Positions 1 through 11,243 of a stretch of DNA of 64,000 nucleotides are shown one piece after another (positions within the stretch are counted from its first letter, which is position 1; the number at the start of each line of letters is the position of its first letter). Under the pieces are notes generated by a model. The model did not search any database, had not been told where the DNA came from, and saw only the letters and a program-made list of their open reading frames with translations. The stretch lies in contig MCGO01000102.1 in assembly GCA_002104985.1 (NCBI GenBank), forward strand, positions 1 through 64,000, read 5' to 3'. Position numbers and translations under genes: made by a program. The DNA comes from Rhizoclosmatium globosum (lineage: Eukaryota > Chytridiomycota > Chytridiomycetes > Chytridiales > Chytriomycetaceae).

Positions 1-713
1 TAATGCATATCAGACCACATGCAAAGTCCGTTTAATTGGTGGACTTCGACTTATAGCAGAGCACTAACGGCGGTGTATTGGTAGTATAGCATTTCGTTCT
101 AAATTAGGTTCGACAGTAATAATGTCGTCATTTGTCGAGATTCGATTGGAACTCCCATCGAGTAGTGACAGAATGCTCATTGGATAGGAATTCCGTCGAA
201 ATGCTTTCGAAATGTGCGTTTGGGGTACCAAAGGATCTTTGCATTTACAAGACGGTCTGATACAAACCTTGATCATTCATTCCATTTATCGACGCAACAG
301 CAGAAGGATCGCCAGTCATCTTTGGTTGAGCGTGAGTAGTTGCGACGGAAGAAAAGTTGAAGTTCTACCTTTTTAACAAATCACAAAAATTCGTTCCTCA
401 CAAAACAATTCTTTTGGATGATACGAAAAGTAAAGAAGAAAAGAATAATAGAACTTATAATCGTAAATCTTGAGAAAGTCCATGAGTTTGACTTCATAAT
501 TTTTCGGGGTGGACCGGATCGGATGTAACATTTTTGGAGTGAGTCGATTGACCCCTGTGCACCTCCACACGAAACACCCATAAAACACCCCGTCACCTCT
601 TTCCCCCCGTCATCCTTCCGTTTCCCTCCTCTCTCTCTCTCTGCTTTTTTACTCTTTATATCCTACCTCCAACAAACACTCAACACGAACCAACCAACTA
701 CAAACCCTCCTCG
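1..713. other. Intergenic; 5' flank of small gene A
   Basis: No convincing gene was seen; the short ORFs here lack family signatures. The last 110 bases are strongly pyrimidine-rich, with a CT microsatellite at about 628-642 and a TATA-like TTTATAT at 655-661, some 53 bases before the ATG at 714. This looks like the core promoter of the next gene. Confidence 0.5.
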
Positions 714-1040
714 ATGCACCTCTTGAGCACCACCGAACCCTCTAGCACTGCCTCTCGTGCACTGCAGCAGTACAGCCCCATCTCACTCGTGCACCGGATA
801 TCGCACCTGTTTGATTCATCGTCCTCTTCGCCATCGTCCTCGTCCCTCCACTCAATCCACTTTCAGCAACACAAACGTAACCGAAACGTGATGGCCCCCA
901 TCCAAACACAACAATCTGCACAGTCTTCCGTGCAAGAAAGTAATCAGACGACGCAGGCTATGGGGCAGAGAGCGAGTGTATCGTCAATCAAATCGGTGAT
1001 GGATTCGTTCCCTTCGTACGATGTTGTCTTTGTTGTTTAA
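714..1040 (+). CDS. Small Ser/Gln-rich protein, tandem paralogue A
   Basis: A 108-residue intron-less ORF that is not recognised as a known family. It is low complexity (Ser runs at residues 36-46, Gln-rich middle) with no signal peptide or membrane segment. It shares three blocks in the same order with the next gene: a basic KRNRxVxAP motif, a later RAS segment, and a C-terminus ending in FVV. Two adjacent genes sharing these blocks argue that both are real and arose by tandem duplication. A TATA-like site and a pyrimidine tract precede the start. The basic motif could be a localisation or docking signal, but that is a guess. Confidence 0.6.
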   Translation: MHLLSTTEPSSTASRALQQYSPISLVHRISHLFDSSSSSPSSSSLHSIHFQQHKRNRNVMAPIQTQQSAQSSVQESNQTTQAMGQRASVSSIKSVMDSFPSYDVVFVV

Positions 1041-1181
1041 GCTGTACTATTTTATCTATCCATCTATCGCTGTTTTCCTTTATTTATTATGAATAAACTG
1101 GTTGTTAAAACGACTTGTACCTTGAGAAAGCAAGTAAAGTGGGCGGCACCTTTTTCACTCTCAATAGAAACCACCTTCCAA

Positions 1182-1577
1182 ATGAGCAGCAACACCAACC
1201 AGTCCTCGCCACTTTCCTTCTTTTCGCGGTGGACATCTTCAGCAACAACATCACCAAGTAACCCTAGATCGCAGTCGGTGCCGCCAAAGAAGCGCAACCG
1301 ACACGTTGTTGCCCCGCCACTTCCCTTTGATCCCAGCCAAGTGAACCAGGGCCAAGCACGCGCCTCGTTCGAATTCGATGCGTCGCTCTTTGACGCACAG
1401 GCGCGGCCCAGGCTTTCTCTCGATGGTCAGTGGCCGAGGGGCGCTGCTCCTCCGCTGCCCAGAACTCCGCGTTCGCCAATTGCTCAGCCTCGGCCTCAGT
1501 CGCAGTTGGAGGAATCGAGTAGTCCTAGGGCGAGTCTCGAACAACTCGTGCGGTCAGACTATACCTTTGTTGTTTGA
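1182..1577 (+). CDS. Small proline-rich protein, tandem paralogue B
   Basis: The frame is open from 1089, but the ATG at 1182 is preferred: it gives a 131-residue protein starting MSSNTNQ, and the extra upstream residues have no counterpart in paralogue A. It shares KRNRxVxAP and the C-terminal FVV with A, and is richer in Pro and Arg (PPLP and TPRSP segments that could bind SH3 or WW domains). No transmembrane segment is visible. Function is unknown. An ATATAAA about 100 bases past the stop could belong to its 3' end. Confidence 0.55.
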   Translation: MSSNTNQSSPLSFFSRWTSSATTSPSNPRSQSVPPKKRNRHVVAPPLPFDPSQVNQGQARASFEFDASLFDAQARPRLSLDGQWPRGAAPPLPRTPRSPIAQPRPQSQLEESSSPRASLEQLVRSDYTFVV

Positions 1578-2111
1578 TGGAGTTAAGGGGCGTTGTTTAA
1601 GGATGATTAGAGAGGGGTGCGTGCCGTCGTGTTCTGGAAATGTGTTATTAGCTATCGATCGGTTGTGCTTATGCAATATAAAACTATCTTTATTGAATTC
1701 TGTTCCGTGCCAAACCATCTGACATGTATGGGAGAAGGAATGCATCCGTAAAAGTCAGAAGATGACTTTTTAAAATACTACTAGGTAAAAGTCCAGTGGC
1801 TCTCTGGTCATGACATTATTGTTGGTTGTATTTTGAGTTGTGGCGATACTGTCGCTTTTGGAATCGGTTACAGGTGTCTTGAACGATGGAGCTTGTGTTG
1901 TTGTCGCACCATACCATCGATTTAGCCAGCTAGAATCAAAGAGTCGGCGAAGCTCTTTTAAAGGTGTGTGTCGAATAAATGGATTCATTCTGATGTAGTT
2001 TCGTTCCCTAAAAATTACAACGATTTCGCCTCAAAGTCAGATGCATTCATAACCTGTCATAATCCAAATTTACTAATATTTAATGTTTATTCTTACAATA
2101 TCTTATAAACT
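1578..2111. other. Convergent intergenic region
   Basis: Lies between the stop of small gene B and the stop of the MFS gene on the other strand. It probably holds both 3' UTRs. AT-rich; no credible ORF or RNA gene seen. Confidence 0.45.
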
Positions 2112-3700
2112 TCAAGGTTTGAATACAAAGTCAAGTCTGTTGCTTCCCTTATCTTTTGTTGTTGCGTCGTAGTCAGCCTTCTCATCTTGTGATTTAGAGT
2201 TCCAAACTGCGGCTCTTTGCTTGTTGAGACGAATGTACAAGAACTTTTGGTTGATCCACAGCAGAATCGTGGTGGCAACGAATCCGATAATGATATAGTT
2301 TCCGGTATGGAATCTTGGAGCATCACTTGCTTGGTAGATTTGAGCCGCATATGTTCCATAAATATTGGCAGCAGCGATAATGAGGCCAGAAGCGACTGTA
2401 CGTTTTCCAATGGGGCCAGTGTTTTCAGACATCCATGCAATGTTGAGTGGGTGGACAAATGGAGCACCAGAAATGATGAACGTGATGAAGTACGAAACGC
2501 CTCTTGGTGCATCGTCAGGCACAAACTCGAGAAGTAAGAATCCAATCAACAACCAAGTGTTGGCAAAGACTCCGTGCCAACCACGTTCCCCTCTTCTATC
2601 AGAGTGCCAGGTCAGCGTAGTCATGGTAATAAATCCAAGAATCGCATTTGGAGCAGTCAACGCATTCGCAACATACACGTTGAAACCGAAGGAGTTGATG
2701 ATGGATGGCAAGTAAGTTCCGTATGGCGTCAAGTAAGTCAATCCCAGAAGCGTAATGATCAAGTGTCCCCAGACCTTGTAGTCCACAAGAGTCTCCCACA
2801 CATCATTCAGTGTAACTCTCGACTCATACTGCAACTTCAAGATATCGTCACGCACGACTCTCGTAACAGCAATATGACTCTGTCGAGAATCCAACCATCC
2901 GCCAAAATTCAAAAACCCATCCTTAGTATGGAATGGCGATTTGGGTAAAGCCTGCGACAACCCAACTGCAGCAATAATCGTAATAATACCATCAACAATA
3001 AACAACCACCTCCAACCATTCAACCCATTCACACCCTCCAACTGCAAAAGCCCCGACGCCATCAACCCAGACACAGCAGAAGCACAAGTCTGCACACCCC
3101 AGAACCACGACAACCGCGTCGCAAGCTCGTTCTTCTTGTAAAACGATCCAAGGTACACAAGCGTCGCTGGAATCACACCTCCCTCCGTCAACGCAATCAA
3201 CGCGCGAATCAAGTAATACTGACTCGTATCTTTAATAAACCCGTGTCCAAGCGTGACGAGACCCCACGAAAACACCATGGCAGGAATAACCTTGTGTGGA
3301 CCAAACCGCTTGGCAAGGATAGACCCGAAGAAGGCGGCGATGGAAAAGAGGACGGCGTACATGGACCCAGCGTTATTGATAACCGTGATAGTGAACCCGA
3401 GGTTTCTTGGGAGTCCACCTGAAATTGCATTGGAGATGTTGGTACGGTCCATGTTGAGCACAAAGGTGGAGAAGAGGATCCATGGCATGAAGCGAGTCTG
3501 TGGACGTTATGGCAGCGTAAGCCATACACTCTTAAGACTCAAAGGATTGCACTCACATCAATCAAACGTCGAACACGGGTCTCCTCGTCTTCAGTGTACT
3601 CCAACCCAGCATCGTACCCCTCAACAGTAGCAGACAACTGGACATCTTCAGGAAGCACAACAACCTTATCCTTCTCGGCAGGAGCAACAATATTCGACAT
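2112..3700 (-). CDS. MFS transporter, ACS/Dal5-like (possible sulfonate permease)
   Basis: Two exons, complement(2112..3497, 3557..3700), with a 59-nt GT-AG intron; 509 residues. The first 48 residues form a charged cytosolic N-terminus starting MSNIVAPAEKD. The remainder is a 12-helix major facilitator with typical anion:cation symporter features, including the loop GGVIPATL and a short C-terminal tail. It is transcribed divergently from a TauD-type dioxygenase across 393 bp. Known fact: yeast Soa1, a sulfonate/sulfate carrier, belongs to the Dal5 subfamily. The pairing therefore suggests uptake of an organosulfur substrate. A close paralogue with the same intron position lies at 42237-43824. 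Family assignment is strong; substrate is inferred. Confidence 0.85.
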
Positions 3701-4093
3701 GATAGCGATACACTATATTGACTGCCAATTGACGAACCAGAGACCTCCCTTTTATCGAATTCATCGCTACCCGCACGTGCATATCTACGAAAATGGCGTC
3801 ACCCACTGATGAATGGAAAAAGAATCCTGCAAATAGGGCTATTTCTCATCACACGTGGAAATGGTGTCATGAAGTGGCTTGATTATGTGATACAAGGACG
3901 ATTTTCGAGGTTGCACGTGCGGAAAGCGCAATGTTGTTAAACGTGTTCGTCAAGTTGTTACCTTTGTTTGTCGGTTGTTTGCCTTGTTGTTTGGAATGCG
4001 TGCTGATTGTGCCATCGATAGCGAAATCATTGGAGGGTTTAAGAGACCAAAATTTAGGATGTCTTGGATCAACGAAAAAAGAACGTGTACAAT
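3701..4093. promoter_or_regulatory. Divergent promoter with three CACGTG sites
   Basis: A shared upstream region of the MFS transporter (minus) and the TauD-type dioxygenase (plus). It contains the palindromic hexamer CACGTG at 3774-3779, 3852-3857 and 3914-3919. CACGTG is the core site of fungal bHLH factors such as Cbf1, which controls sulfur assimilation in yeast. One such site also lies upstream of the second MFS gene (43894-43899). Regulation by a Cbf1-like factor is inference. Confidence 0.5.
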
Positions 4094-5311
4094 ATGACTG
4101 TCGCACAACTCGAAGACGCTACCGCTGCCCTTTCTCTTAAGAGACAGGCACTCAAGGTCCAACCACTTCAAAGAAACTTCAGCATCGACGCCCTTTACCC
4201 AAACTTTAAGCTTCAGCCTCACATTGGTACCGAGTTTAAGGAAGGGTGGGTCCTCAACGTAAAGCCTCTTTCCAACTAACAGATGTTGCTGAATTATAGT
4301 ATCCAAATCCGTGATATCCTCAACGCCGCAAACTCTGATGAGCTCCTTTTCGACCTTGCTGTTCTCATTGCCGAGCGAAACGTTGTCTTCTTGAGAAACC
4401 AGGACATCACTTTCGAGGAGCAAAAGGAGTTTGCTGACCGTCTCGGTAAAGCCGCAGGAAAGCCAGCTACCTCCGGACTTCACTCCCACCCAATCAGTGA
4501 TTCTGCCGATGAGTTTGGAGACAAGAACTTCAAGATTTCTTCAGAGCAAGGAAAGAAGTTTGGACAAGTTTACGGTGGTGGTACGGAATTCCAGTCTCGT
4601 GCATGGCACTCTGAGTAAGATTCTCTCACCACTAAACCATAATAATCTAAAATTTAACTTTACAGCATCACATTCGAGCCGATTCCCTCCGACTACGCCG
4701 TCCTCCGTCTCCGCGAAGCCCCACCCGAGGGCGGTGACACGCTCTGGGCCAGCGCCTACGAAGTCTACGACCGCCTTTCCCCCGCATTCCAAAATTTCCT
4801 TGAAGGCCTCACTGCCACACACACCGGCTCCGGCTTCCTCGCCCTCCACGCTGCCGGTTTCGCAAAGCTGAACCCAGGCCCACGTGGCGCACCTGAACTC
4901 GTCGGCACGTCTCTTACTACAGTCCACCCAGTCATCCGCACAAACCCAGTCACAGGCTGGAAAGGCGTTTTCGTGAATGCAGGCTTCACAAAGCGAATCA
5001 ACGAGCTGTCGAAAGACGAGTCTGATATTGTCCTGAACCACCTTTACAGCCTTGTTGTGCAGAACCATGATTTGCAAGTCCGTTTCCGTTGGAATAAGCA
5101 TGATGTTGCTGTTTGGGACAACCGTTCGTCGTACCACTCTGCCACTACTGATTTCGATGCGGACTTGTACCGTCGTACTGGTGAGCGTTCTACTTCTCTT
5201 GGTGAACGCCCTTACTTTGATGCCAACTCGACGTCACGTCGTGAGGCACTTGGATTGGCTCCTCCTGCGGCACGCCGTGCTCACTTGGCGTCATTGGCAG
5301 CAAAAGCTTAG
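4094..5311 (+). CDS. TauD/Jlp1-type Fe(II)/2-oxoglutarate dioxygenase
   Basis: Three exons (4094..4245, 4300..4614, 4666..5311) with introns of 54 and 51 nt; 370 residues. Family role: oxidation of a sulfonate or alkyl sulfate with Fe(II), O2 and 2-oxoglutarate, releasing sulfite or sulfate for assimilation. The TauD metal site is visible as WHSDITFEP (His and Asp of HxD around residues 154-156, restored exactly by the second splice). The distal metal His lies in the motif YHSATTDFD near the C-terminus, followed by an Arg-rich stretch expected to bind 2-oxoglutarate. ERNVVFLRNQD in exon 2 is also typical of TauD. Its divergent partner is an ACS-type permease. The start is the ATG at 4094 rather than the longer open frame from 4064. 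Confidence 0.88.
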
Positions 5312-5645
5312 AAAAGACTTTTTGTTAACTTAGTTCTATAGTTAGCCAAGTTACTGTATTAAGAAAATAAACAACTCCTTGGCATTGTACTTTGATTTTG
5401 GCGTAGCGAATCAGGGAAAAGCATACTTAAAAAGATATGCAACTTATGTTTTCGTGAGTACGTGTCGTTGATTGTGGCTAGTTCTCGCTAAGTTCTGAAA
5501 CTGAGGCGGGATAATTTTTTTCATTAATTTTAATAAAATTGTAATGCGGTATTACAAATTAGAACATTGGAGATCGGAAAAAGCTCCTTTCCCTCAGTAC
5601 AAAAGCTTCTTATCTCAAGCATACACCAAAAAAATTACATTCAAA
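5312..5645. promoter_or_regulatory. TauD 3' UTR and tectonin T1 promoter
   Basis: Contains an AAATAA-type signal near 5365 for the upstream gene. Further on, GGAGATCGG at 5569-5577 lies 69 bases before the T1 start. The same 9-mer occurs about 66-75 bases before the starts of tectonin genes T2 and T3. No other gene seen. Confidence 0.4.
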
Positions 5646-7032
5646 ATGGGTTTTTCTTTTGCATCCTTCAATCTGTTCGCATCTAGTGCGACCACGCCAG
5701 TTACCCCAAAAGTTGCTCCAGCAAGCGTTGTTGCATTTCAAAACGGTTGGCCCTGCGCTCAAAAACGTGACATCTACAAACTAATCCTGTTTATTAGCTG
5801 CCAGCGGCACAAGTAATGTCATCGTTGGAATAGCCCCAGACAACTCCATCTGGTGGAAACCTTCAATCACATACAGTGGCTGGCTCCCTTCCTCAGGCGG
5901 CGCTCGCGCAAAAGATTTGGTTCAACTACCTGACCAGTCGTTCGTTATGGTAGGGACCGACAACAACCTTTATACATGTCCTGGAATTTCTGTTTGGCTG
6001 CCATGCAATCAAGTTCCAAATTCCGGAAGCGTCAAGTCCATCGAGCAGTTCAACGATGGAACCTTTTTGGGAGTCGGTATGGACAATAACTTGTATACCC
6101 GCACAAGCATTGGTGCATCCTGGAATTGGGTAGAAAACTCCGGGTCTGTTGTCGATGTCACGATCTTGTCTAGCGGCGGAATTCTTGGGACGGCACCAGA
6201 CGGAAACCTCTACCTCAGACCAACCCTCTATCAAAACTGGGTCCTCATCTCTGGAGGCTGTTGTGTTGTAAGCACTACCCAGATGCTTGATGGATCCATC
6301 CTAGGTGTCGGGCCAGACCAAGCTTTATACAAAAAAGCAACGCTCAACGATAACTGGGTATACTTGCCAAACTCTAACTCCATAGTTTCTGTCGGGATCG
6401 CCCCCGCGAATGGTATCATGTTTTCTCCTGTTCTGATTGGAATTGCCCCCGACAAGAGCCTTTGGGGAAAATCCACCAGAGACCTGTCATCTTGGTGGAT
6501 CCAGCTTCCAGGAGGACTCCGCGCATTAGATTTAGTTCAACTTTACACAGCCTCATTTTTAGTTGTTGGCACCGATTACCAACTGTACGATTGCAAATCG
6601 CCATTGAGTACTGATTGCAGATTGATTGCCAATTCTGGGAGAGTTAAAAGCATTCAGCATCTCACACCAAGCGCTTCACCATCTGATATGAAGTTTGCAG
6701 GTGTAGGATTAGACAACCAAGTATACACGCGTACAGGTATCGAAGGAACTTGGAGCCTTGTACAAAATGCTGGAACCGTTGTGGATGTGACCAGTTATCA
6801 AGGGTTGCTTTATGGAACAGCACCAGATGGAACCATGTATACAAAGAAGGACTTGAACGACCCGTGGGTTTACGTTCCCAACTCTTGCTGTGTTATTTCG
6901 ACGGGCGTTGCGCCAGATGGTTCTCTGTTTGGAGTCGGAACCGATAACGCGGTGTACAAGTGGCAAGGGCAAGGTTGGAATTACATTCAAAATTCGCAAA
7001 CTGTTATTGGAGTCACAGGGTCTTGGATTTAG
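5646..7032 (+). CDS. Tectonin-repeat beta-propeller protein T1
   Basis: Two exons (5646..5745, 5798..7032), 444 residues. The 52-nt intron has an unusual donor, GTTGGC, but sits exactly where paralogue T2 has a normal GTAAAT donor. From about residue 40 the protein is a string of ten tectonin-type repeats with a G(V/T)xxDxxLY core and a W-V-PNSG turn. Known tectonins are beta-propeller lectins or scaffolds that bind carbohydrate or lipopolysaccharide. The repeats fall into two halves of five, and each half has a vicinal Cys-Cys (GGCCV and NSCCV). The N-terminus (about 33 residues, Ser/Thr/Ala-rich) is not a textbook signal peptide, unlike T3 and T5. T2 is its tandem neighbour. Confidence 0.8.
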
Positions 7033-7235
7033 TCGATGACATTCTATGAAATAAATGCGATAGTGATATACTTATATTTGTCTGTGTCAAGTCTGCGGGG
7101 GGAAATGTATTCGTAATTTAAGACTATATTTTTGGACGCAGCAGAGTAAAGTGGAGATCGGCAAAATGCTCGACATACCTCAGTATAAATATAATGCTGC
7201 TTTACAAAAGCGCATTCAAAAAACAAACAAAAAAC

Positions 7236-8623
7236 ATGCGCTTTTCATTCGCACCCTTGAATCTTTTTGTCTCCAGCACTACAACGCCTGTAACCACCAA
7301 ACTCGCCCCCGCCAATATTGTCGCGTTCCAAAACGGTAAATCATCTCTTTTCTTAAACATGTGACTTATTCATTCCAGCGGCCAGCGGTACAAGTTCTGC
7401 CATCATTGGCATTGCGCCTGACAATTCCATCTGGTGACTGGTGGAAACCCACCTTCACATTCAACGGCTGGCTCCCTTCTTCAGGCGGCCCTCGAGCAAG
7501 AGACTTGGTACAACTATCCGATCAATCCTTCGTAATCATAAGAACCGACAACACCCTATACACATGCCCCGGCATTTCCGTCTGGGCACCCTGCAACCAA
7601 GTCCTAAACTCTGGGAAAGTCAAGTCCATCGACCAATTCACCGACGGAACCTTTCTCGGCGTTGGAATGGACAACAACCTATACATACGTTCAAGTATTA
7701 ACGCACCTTGGACCTGGATCCAAAATTCCGGTTCCGTTATCGACGTCACAATCCTCTCCAGCGGCGCCATCCTAGGTACAGCGCCAGACGGAAACCTATA
7801 CATCAGATCAACTCTCTACCAGAACTGGTATCCAATTTCGGGCGGCTGCTGCGTAATCAGCACAACCCAACTAATCGACGGCTCAATCGTCGGTGTGGGT
7901 CCCGACCAAGCCTTGTACAAGAAACAAACCCTGAACGACAATTGGGTATACGTGCCGAAATCAAGCTCGGTTATATCCGTCATTGCTGCACCCGTGAAAG
8001 GAATTCCTCTTGCGTCTGTTCTCATTGGAATAGCACAAGACAGTACCCTTTGGGGGAAGTCGACGAAAGACCTTTCATCAAGCTGGATCCAACTGCCCGG
8101 TGGTCTCCGAGTGTTAGATTTCGTGATGCTCTATTTGACAACGTTTCTTGTCATTGGAACGGATTATAAGCTGTACGATTGCAAAACGATTCTCAGTGGA
8201 GATGGTTGTGTTCCAGTCGCCAATCCTGGGCTCGTGAAGAGTATTCAGCATCTCACGCCAACGGCTTCATCGTCTGAAATGAAATTCGCCGGTGTTGGTT
8301 TGGATAACCAAGTTTACACGCGTACAGGTGTCGAAGGAACCTGGAGCATTGTTCAAAATGCTGGAACTGTTGTGGATGTTACAAAGTATGGAGACTTGCT
8401 GTATGGAACAGCGCCAGATAGAACAATGTATACAAAGAAGGATCTGAATGACCCGTGGGTTTACGTACCAAACTCATGCTGCGTTATTTCGACAGGTGTT
8501 GCGCCAGATGGTTCTCTGTTTGGAGTCGGAACCGATAACGCGGTGTACAAGTGGCAAGGACAGGGATGGAGTTATGTTCAAAATTCTCAAGCAGTTGTTA
8601 AAGTGACAGGTGCTTGGGTTTAG
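7236..8623 (+). CDS. Tectonin-repeat protein T2, with a 7-bp frame lesion in repeat 1
   Basis: Tandem paralogue of T1. Exon 1 is 7236..7335. If the acceptor aligned with T1 is used (exon 2 from 7379), the frame runs through the conserved start of repeat 1 and hits TGA at 7435-7437. The cause is a 7-bp near-duplication (CTGGTGA CTGGTGG, 7431-7444). A second AG exactly 7 bp downstream (exon 2 from 7386) puts the transcript back in the open frame to 8623, giving 445 residues but replacing about 16 residues of repeat 1 with unrelated sequence. The remaining repeats and both Cys-Cys pairs are intact. It is either an expressed variant or a young pseudogene. Confidence 0.65.
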
Positions 8624-8788
8624 TTAGTTCAAGGTTGATATCAAATAAAGGAACATCATTTATCAACTTTGATGGAAATGACTTGCACAAAGTCTAAGTA
8701 AGAAAATACATAACGGCGGGGATTTATTGAGGAACATACCATTCTCAAACGATGCAAAACAGAAAGAAAAGCTCATGAAGTAAGAACC
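8624..8788. other. Convergent 3' ends of T2 and HSP60
   Basis: 165 bp between the stops of T2 (plus) and HSP60 (minus), with an AATAAA-like signal near 8644. Nothing else seen. Confidence 0.4.
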
Positions 8789-11243
8789 TTACATCATACC
8801 ACCCATTCCTCCCATTCCACCCATACCGCCCATACCACCCATAGGTGGGGCAGCTCCAGCCTTTGGTGGCGCATCAACAATCATAGCCTCAGTAGTAACC
8901 AAAAGCGAAGCAACACCAGAAGCATCAACAAGCGCAGTTCTCACAACCTTCAAAGGATCGATAATACCAGCCTTGATCATATCAACGTACTCTCCAGTCG
9001 CAGCGTTGAATCCGTTGTTGAAGTTCTCCTTGCTTCCGTCAAAGCTCTCCAAGAGACGTCCAGCAACGACAGCACCCTCGCCACCAGCGTTATCAACGAT
9101 AGTCTTGCATGGAGCGAGGATCGCCTTTCGGACAATGTCGATACCAAGGTTCTGGTCAAAGTTCTCTCCACGCAGATCGGCAATGAGCTTGGAAGACTTG
9201 AGGAGAGCCGTACCTCCACCTGGAACGATACCTTCCTCAACAGCGGCGCGGGTAGCACAGAGAGCGTCGTCGTAGCGGTCCTTCTTTTCACCGACTTCGA
9301 CTTCAGAGTGTCCACCGACCTTGATGACAGCGACACCGCCAGAGATCTTGGCGAGACGCTCTTGGAGCTTCTCCTTCTCGTAGTCGGAGGTGGTGGCGGC
9401 GATAAATTCGCGGATTTGCTCGGCGCGCTGGGCGATAGCGTCCTTGGAACCGGCACCGTTGAGGAAGGTGGTGTTGTCCTTGGTGATGGTGGCAGAAGCG
9501 GCAGATCCGAGGTCTTCGAAGGTAGCCTTGTCAAGCTTGACGTCGAGGTCGTCAGAGAAGACGGTACCGCCGGTGAGGACGGCCATGTCGGCAAGGATGG
9601 ACTTGCGGTTGTCACCGAATCCTGGAGCCTTGACACAGGCAACTTGGAGCTGACCACGGAGCTTGTTGAGAATACAGGCAGCAAGGGCCTCACCGTCAAT
9701 GTCTTCAGCGATGATCAAGAGTGGGCGACGACGAGTAGCGGCCTGCTCGAGAGTTGGGAGAATGTCTTGGAGCTGGGAAATCTTCTTCTCGGAGAGGAGG
9801 ATGAGTGGCTTCTCAAACTCAACCTTCTGGGAGCGAGTGTCGGTGATGAAGTATGGGGAGATGAATCCACGGTCGAAACGCATACCTGTACAAGATGATA
9901 AGTGGTGTTGACATATGATATACCTTCAAAAGAACCAACTAGACGCGTACCTTCGGTAATCTCCAACTCATCCTCCATAGTCTTTCCCTCCTGAACAGTG
10001 ATAACACCTTCTTTGCCAACCTTCTCCATAGCTTGAGCAATGAGACCACCAACGTGCTTGTCACCGTTAGCAGAGATGGTAGCAACCTGAGCAACTTCCT
10101 CAGAGGTGGTGATGATACGTCTGTTGGCATGGAGGTGCTTGACAACGTGGTCAACGGCAAGCTGAACACCCTTTCTCAAGTCCATTGGGTTGACTCCAGC
10201 AGCAACGTTCTTCAAACCCTCAACAAAGATGGCACGGGTGAGGACGGTGGCCTGTTTTCATTTGTTATTAGTGGTGGAATTCTAAGAAGTGGTGGGGGGC
10301 TGTTGTCTTCCAGGTCGCTATGCTCAACACACATGCAAAACTCAGTTCATAATTCGCCAGTTCCTTGCTCAATAAGGGGTTCAAGAAGGCCCTAGGGGTT
10401 TATCTGCATTCTAACAAGCTTCTCTTTTAGATTTCATTTCGCTCCAGTTGTCTAGTCAACTTTGCATTCCTTTCTTTGCTCACTTCGCTCACTATCTGTC
10501 CTTTTTCGACAAGGTTTAGATATCAGTCGGTTTCCATATGGTCGCGTTCCTTTGTTCACTCCTTCATCTTCATATGTCTGACATACAGCTCACTTGAAGG
10601 TATCATAAACATACCGTAGTAGTACCGTCACCAGCAATCTCGTTAGTCTTGTTTGCAACATCCTGAACGAGACGGGCACCCAAGTTCTCCATCTTGTCTT
10701 CAAGAACAATAGACTTTGCAACAGTGACACCGTCCTTGGTAATCTTTGGAGCACCGTAAGCTTGTTCTAATTGAATGAGTCCGTTGGTTAGTTTACATAG
10801 TCGAGTATCAATTGTTGGATGACGTGGGGATCCAAAACCTTTTGTGGCACACACCCAACCAACTTCACTTCAGTTTTTCGATCGACGCGCAACCCTTCCT
10901 TCTCCTTGTTTTTCGACTCATCCCCCAAATGCATACTTCTCCTGGCGATGCTCTTTGATCCAACCAGTTAAACCAAGCAACCCGTCGCCCGATCCAACGT
11001 CACCACGGCATCGCAACTACAAGCTGAGCACCAAACCAAACACGTACCAATGATAACATTTCTTCCCTTAGGCCCAAGGGTCACCGCAACCGCCTTCGCA
11101 AGGATCTCGACACCTCTCGCAAGCGCCTGGCGTCCCTCGTTTCCAAATGAGATTTCCTTGTGACCCGCAAACGAACGCGAAGGAACAAGTCGGGCCGCAC
11201 TGCGAATCGGAGAAGTCTTTGATGATGATAGCACTCGGAGCAT
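8789..11243 (-). CDS. HSP60: Mitochondrial chaperonin Hsp60
   Basis: Four exons, complement(8789..9885, 9951..10251, 10615..10766, 11048..11243); 581 residues, normal for fungal Hsp60. It is the GroEL-type ring chaperonin that folds imported proteins in the mitochondrial matrix with ATP and Hsp10. The first about 25 residues ([19 protein letters not shown]) are basic and amphipathic, as expected of a matrix-targeting presequence. Class I chaperonin motifs are visible: [22 protein letters not shown], the ATP-site [15 protein letters not shown], and the C-terminal Gly-Gly-Met repeat tail. Introns 1 and 2 are long for this locus (281 and 363 nt). It is divergent from HSP10, sharing a 143-bp promoter with a heat-shock element. 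Confidence 0.97.

Noticed and set aside
8977..9699. 240-codon alternative-frame ORF within HSP60
   Set aside because: Ser/Leu-rich frame shadow of the Hsp60 exon.
9308..9898. 196-codon ORF opposite HSP60
   Set aside because: Antisense of a highly conserved, codon-biased gene; the translation is acidic low complexity without domain signature.
10252..10614. Possible C/D snoRNA in HSP60 intron 2
   Set aside because: There are loose C- and D-like boxes, but no convincing guide or paired C'/D' motif, unlike the three clear copies downstream of HSP10.
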